Assembly (NCBI GenBank): GCA_024401295.1
Contig: JAKSLG010000001.1
Span: forward strand, 62,001-126,000
DNA from: Bacteroidales bacterium
Lineage (GTDB): Bacteria; Bacteroidota; Bacteroidia; Bacteroidales; Marinilabiliaceae
Direction: 5' to 3'
Length of the DNA: 64,000 nt
The notes beneath the pieces are model-generated. The model made no database searches and had not been told where the DNA came from. It worked only from the letters and a program-made list of their open reading frames with translations. Below are positions 1 through 9,656 of this stretch, piece after piece. The position numbers were made by a program, and so were the translations under genes. Each line of letters opens with the position of its first letter. Positions within the stretch are counted from its first letter, which is position 1.

Positions 1-977
1 GAAATCGACTTGAGGTCATTCTTGTCAATCACGCCCGTCGCGCAGAATACTGCCAATGGAATAAGTGCAACAATGTTGGCGTTCATGCCGGTCTTGTCGT
101 CGAGCATCCAGAGGAGAACTGTAATTGCAAATGTTATATATACGATGATTGATTTTGTATCTTTCTTGAAAGCACCATGGATAGTAATCTCGATGTTCTT
201 CTGCTTGAAAGGGTACATCTTGATGAGAAGGAACCATGCGAATGCGAGAACGACAATCACGAATGGAACCATGATGAGCATCCACTGACCGAAACCAATA
301 GAACCGAGGTCACTCTCTTCCATGTATTTCAATGCAATCATGTTAGGAGGTGTGCCGATTGGCGTTCCAATGCCACCTACATTGGCTCCCACAGGAATCG
401 AGAGCGCGAGAGCAATCTTGCCTTTGCCGTCTGCTGGAAGCGAACGAAGCACTGGCGCAACGATTGCAAGCATCATGGCTGCTGTTGCTGTGTTGCTCAT
501 GAACATCGAGAAGACTGCTGTTACAATCATAAAGCCGAGAACGACAGTCTCACTCTTTGTGCCAAATGGCTTCAACAGCACTCGGGCAAGGTTGATATCC
601 AGACCTACTTTTGTTGCAGCCATCGCAAGTGCAAATCCACCAAGGAAGAGCATGATGATTGGGTCGGCAAACGACGCCATGATGGCCTTGTAAGAGATTG
701 CTGTGCCATAAACTTCAGGAGCGATGTCGCCGGCCTTGAAGAAAACGAGTGAATTGTTTGATACGGTGAGAAGCATCGCAACCATTGCGAAGACAGATGT
801 TGTCCAGATTGGAATGGTTTCGAGAATCCACATGAGCGCTGTGAATGCAAAAAGTGCAATGACACGCTGCTCAATCATAGTCAGATCTGGCATGCCGAGG
901 AATGATGCAGGAATATTCCATAGCGTCAAAAGAACGGCTACGCATACCAAAAGTTTGATAGTTTGTGACTTATCCAT
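1..977 (-). CDS. SLC13/DASS-family sodium:anion symporter (3' end outside window)
   Basis: The reading frame opens at ATG 977 (MDKSQTIKLL) and runs off the left edge, so about 325 residues are seen. It is strongly hydrophobic, with many membrane segments. It carries the two family hallmarks: an SNT motif (FMSNTATAAMML) and, after it, IGTPIGTPPNMIALKY. In the SLC13/DASS family these SNT and GTPPN segments form the sodium and carboxylate site, so the likely role is uptake of dicarboxylates or another small anion across the inner membrane; the substrate cannot be read from sequence. A promoter with both Bacteroidetes elements lies 47-76 bases upstream, so it appears to start its own transcript. 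Confidence 0.85.
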   Translation of the reverse strand, partial: MDKSQTIKLLVCVAVLLTLWNIPASFLGMPDLTMIEQRVIALFAFTALMWILETIPIWTTSVFAMVAMLLTVSNNSLVFFKAGDIAPEVYGTAISYKAIMASFADPIIMLFLGGFALAMAATKVGLDINLARVLLKPFGTKSETVVLGFMIVTAVFSMFMSNTATAAMMLAIVAPVLRSLPADGKGKIALALSIPVGANVGGIGTPIGTPPNMIALKYMEESDLGSIGFGQWMLIMVPFVIVVLAFAWFLLIKMYPFKQKNIEITIHGAFKKDTKSIIVYITFAITVLLWMLDDKTGMNANIVALIPLAVFCATGVIDKNDLKSI

Positions 978-1023
978 GTTTCTAGTTGAATTTCTCCTTT
1001 TTTAACCTTTTTGTTAAGGCGTG

Positions 1024-1053
1024 CAAAGGTAACTAAAAAAGATGTGTGAGCAA
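1024..1053 (-). promoter_or_regulatory. Promoter of the SLC13 transporter
   Basis: On the minus strand TTG (1053-1051), 19 bases, then TACCTTTG (1031-1024). This fits the Bacteroidetes TTTG/TAnnTTTG consensus and leaves a leader of about 40 bases before the ATG at 977. Confidence 0.65.
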
Positions 1054-1135
1054 GATTAATAGCAATAAAATTGCGACGTTTTTCGATAATAGGGCAAAAA
1101 AAATAGATAAATCCTTTTTTGTGACTAAAAGAAAT

Positions 1136-3292
1136 CTATTGCATCATATTTCGTACGGATACACCAACGAGAACTGCATCGTCGGTTTGTTCGCATACCT
1201 TTTCAGGTGAAGTCGCCGATGTGCGCCATCTGAGCATCTGTTCTTCAATGAGTTGCTTCTGCTCGTCGAATGCCATCAGATGGATTTTCCTGAGCATTTC
1301 GAGCAGTCGTTTTGTCTTGAATGTTTCAAGCTGCTGGTTCTTATTGTAGCCGAACTGATCCGTGAATCCGTCGGAGTACATATATATGACATCATCAGCT
1401 TCGATGTCAAAGACGTGGTTAGTGAAGTGGTCAAGTTCTCGATAATATGTGCCGATTGGCATTAGGTCGCCCTTTGTTCGTATGATTTCACCGTTTCGGA
1501 ATATCACGACAGGGCGGAAAGCACCGGCATATTGCATCTTCATATTCTGGATGTCGAAGATCGCAAGTGAGATGTCTATGCTATCGACATTTTCCAATAC
1601 TGAATAGTTTTTCTGATTGAGTGTATGCTTGAATGTCTCACGCATCTCATCAAGAATTTGCGATGCTACTATTTCTCCGTCCGTGCTGGTTTTGACGGTA
1701 TATTCGAGAATCGACATTCCGAGCATGCTGAGCAATGCTCCAGGCACACCATGTCCCGTGCAGTCGCCGACAACGAGAATCTTGAAGCGATCGACTGTCG
1801 CTGCCCAATAGAAGTCTCCCGATACGATGTTGAGCGGGTGGTAGATGGCCATGTGATCACCGAAGATTTTGCTTATTCGCTTCTCAGAAGGCATTGTGGC
1901 ATTTTGTATCATACTTGCATAGTCGAGACCTTCGGTAATCTGTTTGTTTTGCTCTGTCACAAGTTGGTTGAGCTTGCGTGTACGCTTGTAGTTTCTCTTT
2001 AGGATAAATCCATTTAAAAGCATTACAACCACGATGATGGCCAGCATTACAATCAGGAAACCTCGCATATATGATTTTGCGTGCAGTTCGTTCTCGCGAC
2101 CTTTCGCTTTCATTAATTCGCTTTCATATTGTCCACGAGCCATCATTACAGACAATTGCACGTTTTTTGTTGTCGCAATGGTCATATTTCGTTGCAACTC
2201 AGCAAGTTTGAGATGCTTGAGCGCATTTGCGGCATCGCCTTTGGCCTCATAAACCAGAGCGAGCAGATTGTACGCATTTTCTGTGCGTATGTAGCTGTGG
2301 CGGTCAATGTTTATGTTATCGTAGCAATAGTTGGCCAGTTTCTCTGCTTCGTCGATTTTGCCTTCACCAATCAACAGCTGTATTTCAACGCGATTGAGTC
2401 TGAGCTCTTGTTCGATGTCGTGTTCAGCGTAGGCCATGTCTCTTGCACGCTGGAGTCTTGCACGGCAAAGTGCAAGCATCTCCCTGTATTTTTCACTGTT
2501 TTTTGGCTCGGTTTGAGCTTTGAGAATATATAGTTCTGGCAGGTTGCTTTCGACCGAAGCCCTTGCCAGCTCATAGCCGTAGTCGTCGTTCTGTTTGTAT
2601 ATACTTAAAGCTTTTTCGCAATAGCGAAGGGCTTCGCCTAGGATCGTCGTATCGGAATTGATAATCCTTGCTTTGTACTTGTACAAATTCAAAGCTCCGA
2701 GGTAAGCGTAGTCTATCGAAATTCCTGCAGTGTCATGGCGTATCACGTCAAGGTCATATGCTCGCTTGAGGTTGGCTTGAGCAGAGTCATAGAGACTGCT
2801 CAGATAGTTGTTCTTGGCCATGTCGCGTATGGTCGTACAAACCCAGAATGTGTCTTTCAGTTCAGAAAAAATACGAATTGCGTTATCGAGATTTTTGTTT
2901 GCAAGCGAGGTTTGCTTCATTTTGCTGAAAATGATGCCAAGGGATTGCGCACTTTTTGCTTTGAGGCGCTGATTGTTCGATGAATCGGCAATGTTATAAG
3001 CCTCACTTGCACACTCGTAGGCATTCCTGATTTTGTCATCAAAATAGTATGACCAATAGAGAATATCAAGGGCGTGTATCTCCGATGAAGCATCACCGAG
3101 TCGGTGAGCTGCCTCTTTTGCCTGATTGAGATGGAATCGTACGGAATCGCTGTTTCTGTATCGCGTTGTAATGCTGCCAATGTCCTTGACGAGTTCTATG
3201 TCATTATCGTCAAAATATTGATTGCCACCATGTCTGCTTGTGCACGACACGAATATCACAGCTACGATAACGAAATAAAAAGCGTTTCTCAT
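1136..3292 (-). CDS. TPR-containing SpoIIE/PP2C-type serine/threonine phosphatase
   Basis: 718 residues from MRNAFYFVIV. Upstream in-frame codons exist, but this ATG gives a clean signal segment ending in a lipobox-like VSC. The N-terminal ~380 residues are alpha-helical TPR-type repeats (for example SEIHALDILYWSYYFDDKI). A membrane segment follows at about residues 390-410 (GFLIVMLAIIVVVMLLNGF). The C-terminal ~280 residues are a SpoIIE-type PP2C domain with metal-binding motifs SGDFYWAA, VVGDCTGHGVPGALLSML and MYSDGFTDQFG, and a final DDAVLVGV. I infer a sensor-phosphatase: TPR domain outside the membrane and phosphatase in the cytoplasm, probably acting on an anti-sigma-factor antagonist. 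No partner-switching genes are adjacent. The lipobox may simply be part of an uncleaved anchor. Confidence 0.85.
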   Translation of the reverse strand: MRNAFYFVIVAVIFVSCTSRHGGNQYFDDNDIELVKDIGSITTRYRNSDSVRFHLNQAKEAAHRLGDASSEIHALDILYWSYYFDDKIRNAYECASEAYNIADSSNNQRLKAKSAQSLGIIFSKMKQTSLANKNLDNAIRIFSELKDTFWVCTTIRDMAKNNYLSSLYDSAQANLKRAYDLDVIRHDTAGISIDYAYLGALNLYKYKARIINSDTTILGEALRYCEKALSIYKQNDDYGYELARASVESNLPELYILKAQTEPKNSEKYREMLALCRARLQRARDMAYAEHDIEQELRLNRVEIQLLIGEGKIDEAEKLANYCYDNINIDRHSYIRTENAYNLLALVYEAKGDAANALKHLKLAELQRNMTIATTKNVQLSVMMARGQYESELMKAKGRENELHAKSYMRGFLIVMLAIIVVVMLLNGFILKRNYKRTRKLNQLVTEQNKQITEGLDYASMIQNATMPSEKRISKIFGDHMAIYHPLNIVSGDFYWAATVDRFKILVVGDCTGHGVPGALLSMLGMSILEYTVKTSTDGEIVASQILDEMRETFKHTLNQKNYSVLENVDSIDISLAIFDIQNMKMQYAGAFRPVVIFRNGEIIRTKGDLMPIGTYYRELDHFTNHVFDIEADDVIYMYSDGFTDQFGYNKNQQLETFKTKRLLEMLRKIHLMAFDEQKQLIEEQMLRWRTSATSPEKVCEQTDDAVLVGVSVRNMMQ

Positions 3293-3402
3293 TGTTTTTA
3301 TGCAATCTCCTGCACACAAGTACGAACAAACGTCATAAATGTTTGCATGAAAGCGCTTTTATGATTAGATTCTGTGCAAAAAAATGTGTATATATATTTT
3401 TT

Positions 3403-4899
3403 TTAAAGCGTAACTCCAGTTTTGAAAATGGCTATTTCGCGATAACCTTTCTTCTCGTTATTCACTTGCAAACCACTAGCAACGCTTACTATGTAATCGA
3501 CAAAACGAGTTTTTACACTTTCAGTTGATTCGCCTTCAAGCAAAACGCCTGCATTAAAATCGATCCAAAGTGGTTTGTTTTGGGCCAGATTGGAGTTGGT
3601 GCTGATTTTCATGGTTGGTACAAATGTGCCAAATGGTGTTCCGCGGCCAGTGGTGAATAGCACAATTTGGCAACCCGAAGCCGCCAATGCTGTTGAGGCT
3701 ACAAGGTCGTTGCCTGGCGCTTCAAGCAGGTTTAGTCCGTTGGTTGAAATGCGTTCGCCGTAGCGTAGCACATCGCAAACGGTTGATTTTCCGCACTTTT
3801 GGGTGCATCCTAGTGCTTTTTCTTCAAGCGTTGAAATGCCGCCAGCTTTGTTTCCCGGCGATGGATTCTCGCCTACTGGTTCGCCATGACTTATAAAGTA
3901 TTGCTTGAAATCGTTAATAAGGCTTACTGTTTTTTCAAACAGAGTGTTGTTTTTGCAACGGTTCATCAAAATGGTTTCGGCGCCAAACATTTCGGGCACT
4001 TCGGTTAAAACCGATGTGCCGCCCTGCCCAATGATAAAGTCGGAAAAAACGCCCAACAACGGGTTGGCTGTAATGCCCGAAAATCCGTCAGAACCGCCAC
4101 ATTTGAGTCCTACGCGCAATTTTGAGATTGGCTGCGGTGTGCGCACATCGGTTTTGGCAACTGCATAAAGTTTGCGCAAAATGTTCATACCTGCCTCAAC
4201 CTCGTTACCTTCAACCTCTTGCGACACAAGAAATTTTACGCGCTCTTTGTCGTAGTTGCCGCAAAATTCCTCAAACACATGCGGTTGGTTGTTTTCGCAG
4301 CCCAAACCAACTACCAGAATAGCACCTGCGTTTGGGTGATGCACCATGTTTCGCAATATGCGTTTGGTGTTTTCGTGGTCGTCGCCAAGTTGCGAGCAAC
4401 CGTAGTTGTGCGGAAAAGCCACAATGGCGTCAACGCCTTTGCCGCCTTCGGTTTCGGCTTTTAATTGTGCAACTAGCTGATTAACAATTCCATTTACGCA
4501 ACCCACAGTAGGAATTACCCATATTTCGTTGCGTATGCCCACTTGTCCATTTTTGCGCTCGTAACCGTTAAATGTCAAACCTTTGTTGGGTTGAGCAACA
4601 TCAATCAGTTGCGGATTGTAGGTGTAGTTGAGCAGTCCGGCAAGGTTGGTTTTTATGTTGTTGTGGTCCATTAGTTCGCCGGCTTCAACATTGGCAGTTG
4701 CATGGCCTATTGGATAGCCATATTTTACCACATTTTGGCCTTGAGCCATGGTTGCAAGTGCAAATTTGTGTCCGGCAGGAATGTTGTTTTTTAGCACAAT
4801 GTTAGTTCCGTCAACAACTACTTCGGTGCCGTTTTTTAGTTCCGAAATGGCAACGGCAACATTGTCGTCTGCGTTTATTTTCAAATAATCGGTAGTCAT
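3403..4899 (-). CDS. uxaA: Altronate dehydratase UxaA
   Basis: 498 residues from MTTDYLKINA. ATG 4899 is preferred over an in-frame TTG at 4908. The protein has an N-terminal SAF-like domain (residues ~1-100) and the large UxaA domain, with conserved segments FNGYERKNGQVGIRNEIWV, FPHNYGCSQLG, GLGCENNQ, LKCGGSDGFSGITANP and CTQKCGKSTV. The enzyme removes water from D-altronate to give 2-keto-3-deoxy-D-gluconate. It is the last gene of the six-gene operon and lies 15 bases after uxaB. In that context it is the last committed step before the KDG pathway; no KDG kinase or aldolase is in the window. Length and motifs fit the family well. Confidence 0.93.
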   Translation of the reverse strand: MTTDYLKINADDNVAVAISELKNGTEVVVDGTNIVLKNNIPAGHKFALATMAQGQNVVKYGYPIGHATANVEAGELMDHNNIKTNLAGLLNYTYNPQLIDVAQPNKGLTFNGYERKNGQVGIRNEIWVIPTVGCVNGIVNQLVAQLKAETEGGKGVDAIVAFPHNYGCSQLGDDHENTKRILRNMVHHPNAGAILVVGLGCENNQPHVFEEFCGNYDKERVKFLVSQEVEGNEVEAGMNILRKLYAVAKTDVRTPQPISKLRVGLKCGGSDGFSGITANPLLGVFSDFIIGQGGTSVLTEVPEMFGAETILMNRCKNNTLFEKTVSLINDFKQYFISHGEPVGENPSPGNKAGGISTLEEKALGCTQKCGKSTVCDVLRYGERISTNGLNLLEAPGNDLVASTALAASGCQIVLFTTGRGTPFGTFVPTMKISTNSNLAQNKPLWIDFNAGVLLEGESTESVKTRFVDYIVSVASGLQVNNEKKGYREIAIFKTGVTL

Positions 4900-4914
4900 T
4901 TTTAGCAAATAAGC

Positions 4915-6357
4915 CTAATCGTTCAAAACATACTCAACAGCTTTGCGCATTCCTTCAGCATCAATTTTTTGTAGCAAAGTGACAAGCAAATCGGTAAGCC
5001 CAGAAATTTGGTTCAAATCTTCGTCCCAAATGAAGGAGGCGCCAAGCACTCCGGTTGCAATTTTCTGCATGTCGGCAGTTTGCCACAAATCGTGTAGTAG
5101 CGCCATAATGCGAGCATCGTCGTTTACCTCAATTTTGTCGGAGCCGCGCATTCCACCTCGGTAATAGGTAATAATGGCCGCCAAACCAAGCACCAAACCT
5201 TTTGGCAGTTTGCCGTTTCGTTGCAAGTAAATTTTCAGTCCGGGAAGGTCGCGTGTTTTGTATTTTGGAAACGAATTAAGCATTATGCTTGTAACAAAAT
5301 GCTTAACGTATGGATTAACGAATCGGTCGAGCACATCGGCAGCAAACGATTCTAGTTCTTGCTTTGGAAGGTTCAGAGTTTCAAGCAGTTCGGTAAACAT
5401 TACCTTGCGAACAAACTTGCCAACTAATTCGTCTTCAACGCACTCGCGAACAATGTTTAGTCCGCTGAGGTAACCCACTGGCGACAACACGGTATGTGGT
5501 CCGTTGAGCAGAGTAACCTTGCGCTCGTGGTATGGAGCCTCGCTTTTAACAAACAAAACATTCAATCCGGCTTTGTCGGCTGGAAATTCCTTTGCAACGC
5601 TTTCTGGCGCCTCAATTACCCAAAGGTGAAAAACCTCGCCAACAACCAGCAACTGGTCGTCAAAACCAATTTTTTGCTTCAGTTGATCGGCATTGTCTTT
5701 TGGATAGCCTGGCACAATTCGGTCAACCAAGGTGTTGTAAACACCGCAAGCGGTTTCAAACCAATTCTTAAAATCGTTGCCTAGATTCCAAAGGTCGATG
5801 TATTGTAAAATGCACTTTTTCAGTTCGTTACCATTGTGAAATATTAGTTCGCATGGCAAAATGATAAAGCCTTTCGAACTGTCGCCGTTGAAGAATTTGT
5901 AGCGATGATAGAGCAACTGCGTTAGTTTGCCCGGATACGAACTGGCTGGCGCATCGGTAAATTTGCAAGTGTTGTCAAACACAATTCCGGCTTCGGTTGT
6001 GTTCGATACAACAAAACGCATTTCGGGTTGCTCGGCAAGTTTCATAAACTGGTCAAAGTCGCGATAAGGATTTAGTCCGCGACTAACCACATCAATCAGT
6101 TCAATGCTATCAACCGTTGTTCCGTTGCTAATACCTTGAAGGTTAAGATGATACAAACCATCTTGAGCATTCAGGACATCGATGGCGTTTTTGTCGCGTG
6201 GCTGAACAACAACAACCGATGCATTGAAATCGGTCTTTTGATTGGTTTTTTGAACTATCCAATCGACAAAAGCACGAAGAAAATTGCCTTCGCCAAACTG
6301 AATAATCTTTTCGGTATAGGTGTTAGACTTTGCAGTCTTTCGGTTTAATTTTTCCAT
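4915..6357 (-). CDS. uxaB: Tagaturonate reductase UxaB (altronate oxidoreductase)
   Basis: 480 residues, a member of the mannitol-dehydrogenase-like polyol/uronate family. The N-terminus has the dinucleotide-binding start IIQFGEGNFLRAFVDWIV. Later segments include PCELIFHNGNELKKCILQY and VTLLNGPHTVLSPVGYLSG, with the catalytic-type KVTLLNGPH region typical of UxaB. It reduces D-tagaturonate to D-altronate with NADH. It lies 12 bases downstream of the sugar transporter and 15 bases upstream of uxaA, so co-transcription is likely. In this operon it would accept tagaturonate made by the Zn-dependent dehydrogenase encoded two genes further upstream. Confidence 0.92.
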   Translation of the reverse strand: MEKLNRKTAKSNTYTEKIIQFGEGNFLRAFVDWIVQKTNQKTDFNASVVVVQPRDKNAIDVLNAQDGLYHLNLQGISNGTTVDSIELIDVVSRGLNPYRDFDQFMKLAEQPEMRFVVSNTTEAGIVFDNTCKFTDAPASSYPGKLTQLLYHRYKFFNGDSSKGFIILPCELIFHNGNELKKCILQYIDLWNLGNDFKNWFETACGVYNTLVDRIVPGYPKDNADQLKQKIGFDDQLLVVGEVFHLWVIEAPESVAKEFPADKAGLNVLFVKSEAPYHERKVTLLNGPHTVLSPVGYLSGLNIVRECVEDELVGKFVRKVMFTELLETLNLPKQELESFAADVLDRFVNPYVKHFVTSIMLNSFPKYKTRDLPGLKIYLQRNGKLPKGLVLGLAAIITYYRGGMRGSDKIEVNDDARIMALLHDLWQTADMQKIATGVLGASFIWDEDLNQISGLTDLLVTLLQKIDAEGMRKAVEYVLND

Positions 6358-6369
6358 ATTAAATTATTG

Positions 6370-7620
6370 CTAATCAATTACTTTGTAGCCACGCCAACCG
6401 TAGTATGCACAAACCGCAAAACACACAAGCGGAACAATGTATGCAATGTGATAAACGGCGGCAGTGTCCATTATTTTTGCTGTGAGCGGTGGCAGAATAA
6501 CGTTGCCTACAATGGCCATAACCAAAAAAGCAGAACCACTTTTGGTGCGTGGACCAAGGTTTTCGAGTGCCAGCGAGAATTGTGTTGGATACATAATCGA
6601 CATAAAGAACGATACTCCAAGCATTGCGTAAACGCCTGCCATTCCGCCAACTACAATAATCACTGCGCAAAGCACTACGTTAATTAAAGCATATACTACT
6701 AGCATATCTTGTGGACGAAAACGCCCCATAAGCAATGTGCCAATCCATCGGCCACCAAGAAACGCAAGCATATAAAGGCCAAAAAATGTGGTGGCTGTGC
6801 TTTCTGACAAACCAACGTATTTGCAACTGTAAATCAAGAACATGGCATTTACAGCAGTTTGTCCGCCGTTGTAAAAGAACTGAGCAATAACACCATTGCG
6901 CAAGTGCGAACGACGCAACACACCAAAGTCAATCAGCTTGGCGTTGGCATCGGGCTCGCTCTCCTCCTCTATTCGTGGCAGTTTGGTGATTGCTATTGCT
7001 GCTGCAATTACAATAAGCACAGTTGCCAGAATAAGGTATGGAATTTTCATTGAGTTGGTGGCAGTTGCAACAAAACCATCCCAGCCGCCAGGATAGTCGG
7101 CAGGCAAAGTTTCGCGTGTAAAGTCGCTGTCGCCAAGCACCAATTTGCTCAAAAACATTGCGGCAATAAAAGCACCCAAACCATTGAACGATTGCGCCAA
7201 ATTCAGTCGGCGAGGTGCACTTTCGGCATCACCAAGAACTGTAACATACGGATTGGCAGCGGTTTCCAAGAAACACATTCCGGTTGCAATTACGAAAAAG
7301 ATGCCCAAGTAAGCCCAATATTGCTGTATTTGCGATGCTGGAAAGAAAAGCAATCCGCCCACAGCGGCAATAAGCAAACCAACCACAATGCCAGCCTTGT
7401 AGCTATATCGTTTCATGAACATTGCAATTGGTATTGGGAAAATAAAATAGGCAATCCAATACGATGCCTCGGTTAGCGATGCCTGAAATGCCGACAATTC
7501 AAATGTCTTCATCAATTGGCGAATCATGGTAGGTAGCAGGTTGCTGCTTATGGCCCATATAAAAAACAGGCTGAAAATCAGCGTTAAAGCCACCACTAAA
7601 CGGTTTTTGTTTTCTTTCAT
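6370..7620 (-). CDS. FucP-like MFS sugar:proton symporter
   Basis: 416 residues and about 12 hydrophobic segments. The protein has the FucP-subfamily look: N-terminal FFIWAISSNLLPTMIRQLMK, GMCFLETAANPYVTVLGD in the first half (the FLETAANPY segment is typical of FHS/FucP symporters), RRLNLAQSFNGLGAFIA, and LGGRWIGTLLMGRF in the second half. Family members import fucose, glucose or galactose with protons across the inner membrane. Here it sits between the lactonase and uxaB genes. I infer that it imports the operon's own sugar, most likely L-galactose, but the substrate is not readable from sequence. Confidence 0.88.
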   Translation of the reverse strand: MKENKNRLVVALTLIFSLFFIWAISSNLLPTMIRQLMKTFELSAFQASLTEASYWIAYFIFPIPIAMFMKRYSYKAGIVVGLLIAAVGGLLFFPASQIQQYWAYLGIFFVIATGMCFLETAANPYVTVLGDAESAPRRLNLAQSFNGLGAFIAAMFLSKLVLGDSDFTRETLPADYPGGWDGFVATATNSMKIPYLILATVLIVIAAAIAITKLPRIEEESEPDANAKLIDFGVLRRSHLRNGVIAQFFYNGGQTAVNAMFLIYSCKYVGLSESTATTFFGLYMLAFLGGRWIGTLLMGRFRPQDMLVVYALINVVLCAVIIVVGGMAGVYAMLGVSFFMSIMYPTQFSLALENLGPRTKSGSAFLVMAIVGNVILPPLTAKIMDTAAVYHIAYIVPLVCFAVCAYYGWRGYKVID

Positions 7621-7654
7621 AGTATTGAGATTTGGTTTTGGTTTGATGCTTTTT

Positions 7655-8581
7655 TTAGTCTTCCACCATATTTTTCACGTATGGCAGTTTTTCAAGGTTT
7701 TTCAACCCATAAAAGTCAATGGCATTTTGTCCAAGGAACAAACGCAACTCATTGTCGTTTAGCAATTTGCTACCGAACAGAAAGTTATACGACATTGTGT
7801 AGGTTATAGCAACCATTGTGCGCGGATAGTCCGATCCCCACATCAGTTTTTCAATGCCAACGGTATCGGCAGCTTTGCGAATGGCCTCAACTGCGCCTTT
7901 GTATGGATAAAACTCATTGTGAAACAGCCAAGTAATGCCTCCCGACTCTATCATCACGTTTTTGTTAAGCGCCAATTTAAGTTGATGCTCCCAACCCGGT
8001 CGGTTAACCATTCCAAAGTGACCGAGTGCCACTTTTAAGTTTGGGTACGATTGTATAATTTCTTGCATTTCAGCAATTTGGGTGTCGCCTTCGGCCAAAT
8101 CGATTGACAGAATAATGCCTTTTTGCTCCATCAACGCATACATTTGCATCAATTCTGGAGTGTTGAGCATATAGCGTTTGGCTGATGTAATCATTTTTTC
8201 GGCTGGCAGTTTAATGGCCTTGAAACCTCTTTCAATCAGCAATTTGCCTTGCTCAAAAGCGTTTGGCTTGCGCACATCGACCAATCCACAGCAGAAAAAA
8301 CGATTTGGATATTTTTCCTGAACATGTTGCAAATAATCGTTTTGGTCGCCATCAAGATACTCTTGTGTAACCACAGCTGCACTAACGCGAGCATAGTTCA
8401 TATTGGCCAAAAACATTTCGGCATTGTTGCAACCGTCAGTCATATATGGTGGCATCATTTGCCTAACGCTGCCCATAAAGAGGCTTTGTCCGCCTTGCAA
8501 CGACTTTACAGGCAGTCCGTTCAGCTCGGTATCTTGCTTGAGCCACAAATGCGAGTGGGCATCAACAATTGTAAAGTCCAT
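7655..8581 (-). CDS. Amidohydrolase-superfamily sugar lactonase (L-galactono-lactonase-like)
   Basis: 308 residues, a TIM-barrel amidohydrolase of the cog3618/COG2159 type. Visible metal and active-site motifs are the N-terminal DAHSHLW, KAIKLPAEK in the middle, VALGHFGMVN, and the C-terminal MWGSDYPR. Members with this layout hydrolyse sugar-acid lactones (L-rhamnono-, L-fucono- and L-galactono-lactones). The start codon overlaps the stop of the upstream alcohol dehydrogenase by one base (TAATG), which indicates tight coupling. In this operon it would open the lactone made by the aldo/keto reductase to give L-galactonate. The enzyme class is well supported; the exact lactone is inferred from the gene set. 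Confidence 0.8.
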   Translation of the reverse strand: MDFTIVDAHSHLWLKQDTELNGLPVKSLQGGQSLFMGSVRQMMPPYMTDGCNNAEMFLANMNYARVSAAVVTQEYLDGDQNDYLQHVQEKYPNRFFCCGLVDVRKPNAFEQGKLLIERGFKAIKLPAEKMITSAKRYMLNTPELMQMYALMEQKGIILSIDLAEGDTQIAEMQEIIQSYPNLKVALGHFGMVNRPGWEHQLKLALNKNVMIESGGITWLFHNEFYPYKGAVEAIRKAADTVGIEKLMWGSDYPRTMVAITYTMSYNFLFGSKLLNDNELRLFLGQNAIDFYGLKNLEKLPYVKNMVED

Positions 8582-9600
8582 TATTCAAAATTTATAAGAA
8601 TGCGGAAAACATTGCCAGGAGCGGCGTTCCATTTTTCAAGTGCGCTGTGTGCCTGGTCGGGATAGAAAATGCCCGATATGAGTTCGTCGACCGGACAAGT
8701 GCCGCGTTTCATGTACTCCATCACAGCCTTAAAGTCGGCTGGCATTGCGTTGCGCGAACCACGAATGGTAATCTCCTTTTTCACAAAAAGCGATGTGTTG
8801 AACGAAATATTCTCTTTTGCATAACCGATGCAAACTACACGTCCGGCAAACGCAACCTCCTCAATAGCAGCAACGTACGTTTGTGGACGGCCAACAGCCT
8901 CAATTACCACATTTGGACCTTCGCCCGCAGTTATTGCCTGCAACTTGTCGTGCAAATTTTCGGTAGCCGAATTTATTGTGAACGATGCACCAAGACGTTT
9001 AGCAAGTTCAAGTTTGGTGTCGTCAACATCAACCGCAATAACTTTTGCACCACGCAACGACGAACGTACAATTGCTCCAACGCCAATCATGCCGCAACCA
9101 AACACCATAACGGTATCGGAGTCGGTAACTTCGGCACGATTAACAGCATGAAAACCAACGCTCATTGGCTCAACCAATGCAAAATCGCGAGCCGATATGC
9201 CTGCATCAGGAATAACTTTTTCCCATGGCACTAGCAAATAATCGCGCATTGCGCCATCGCGTTGTACTCCAAGCGTTTGATTGTGCTCGCACGCATTTGG
9301 CTGACCGTGTTGGCAGGCAGCGCAATGTCCGCAAGCTGTGTATGGGTTAACGGTTGCATTCATTCCCGGTTTCAAGAATTCGGGAACCGACTCGCCCACT
9401 TCCTCAATTATTGCACCTATTTCGTGCCCTGGAATGACTGGCATTTTAGCCAATCCGTTCATTCCACGAAAAGTATTTAAATCGGAGCCGCAAAAGCCCA
9501 CGTAACGTATTTTTAGCAAAACATGTCCTGGCTTAACCTCTGGCATTGGTATATCGGCAAGCACAACCTTGCCTTTTTCAATTATTTGTACAGCTTTCAT
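8581..9600 (-). CDS. Zinc-dependent medium-chain alcohol dehydrogenase (L-galactonate 5-dehydrogenase-like)
   Basis: 339 residues, a typical MDR enzyme. Catalytic zinc ligands are seen in GFCGSDLNTFRG and PGHEIG. The structural-zinc cysteine cluster is in TACGHCAACQHGQPNAC. The Rossmann segment is VMVFGCGMIGVGAI with VIAVDVDDTKL. Relatives include threonine, sorbitol, idonate and L-galactonate dehydrogenases. Placed between the aldo/keto reductase and the lactonase, it most plausibly oxidises L-galactonate at C5 to D-tagaturonate, which uxaB then reduces. Class and zinc sites are certain; the substrate is inferred from context. Confidence 0.85.
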   Translation of the reverse strand: MKAVQIIEKGKVVLADIPMPEVKPGHVLLKIRYVGFCGSDLNTFRGMNGLAKMPVIPGHEIGAIIEEVGESVPEFLKPGMNATVNPYTACGHCAACQHGQPNACEHNQTLGVQRDGAMRDYLLVPWEKVIPDAGISARDFALVEPMSVGFHAVNRAEVTDSDTVMVFGCGMIGVGAIVRSSLRGAKVIAVDVDDTKLELAKRLGASFTINSATENLHDKLQAITAGEGPNVVIEAVGRPQTYVAAIEEVAFAGRVVCIGYAKENISFNTSLFVKKEITIRGSRNAMPADFKAVMEYMKRGTCPVDELISGIFYPDQAHSALEKWNAAPGNVFRILINFE

Positions 9601-9656
9601 TTTATTCTATTATTATGTTTTTATTATATGATAACTTGCTAATAATCATAAACTTA

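Noticed and set aside
605-874. Minus-strand 89-codon frame
   Set aside because: It lies in another frame inside the SLC13 transporter, which has clear family motifs; it has no domain of its own.
3293-3402. Terminator after uxaA
   Set aside because: Only a short AAAGCGCTTT palindrome and an A/T-rich stretch are seen; no convincing stem with T run.
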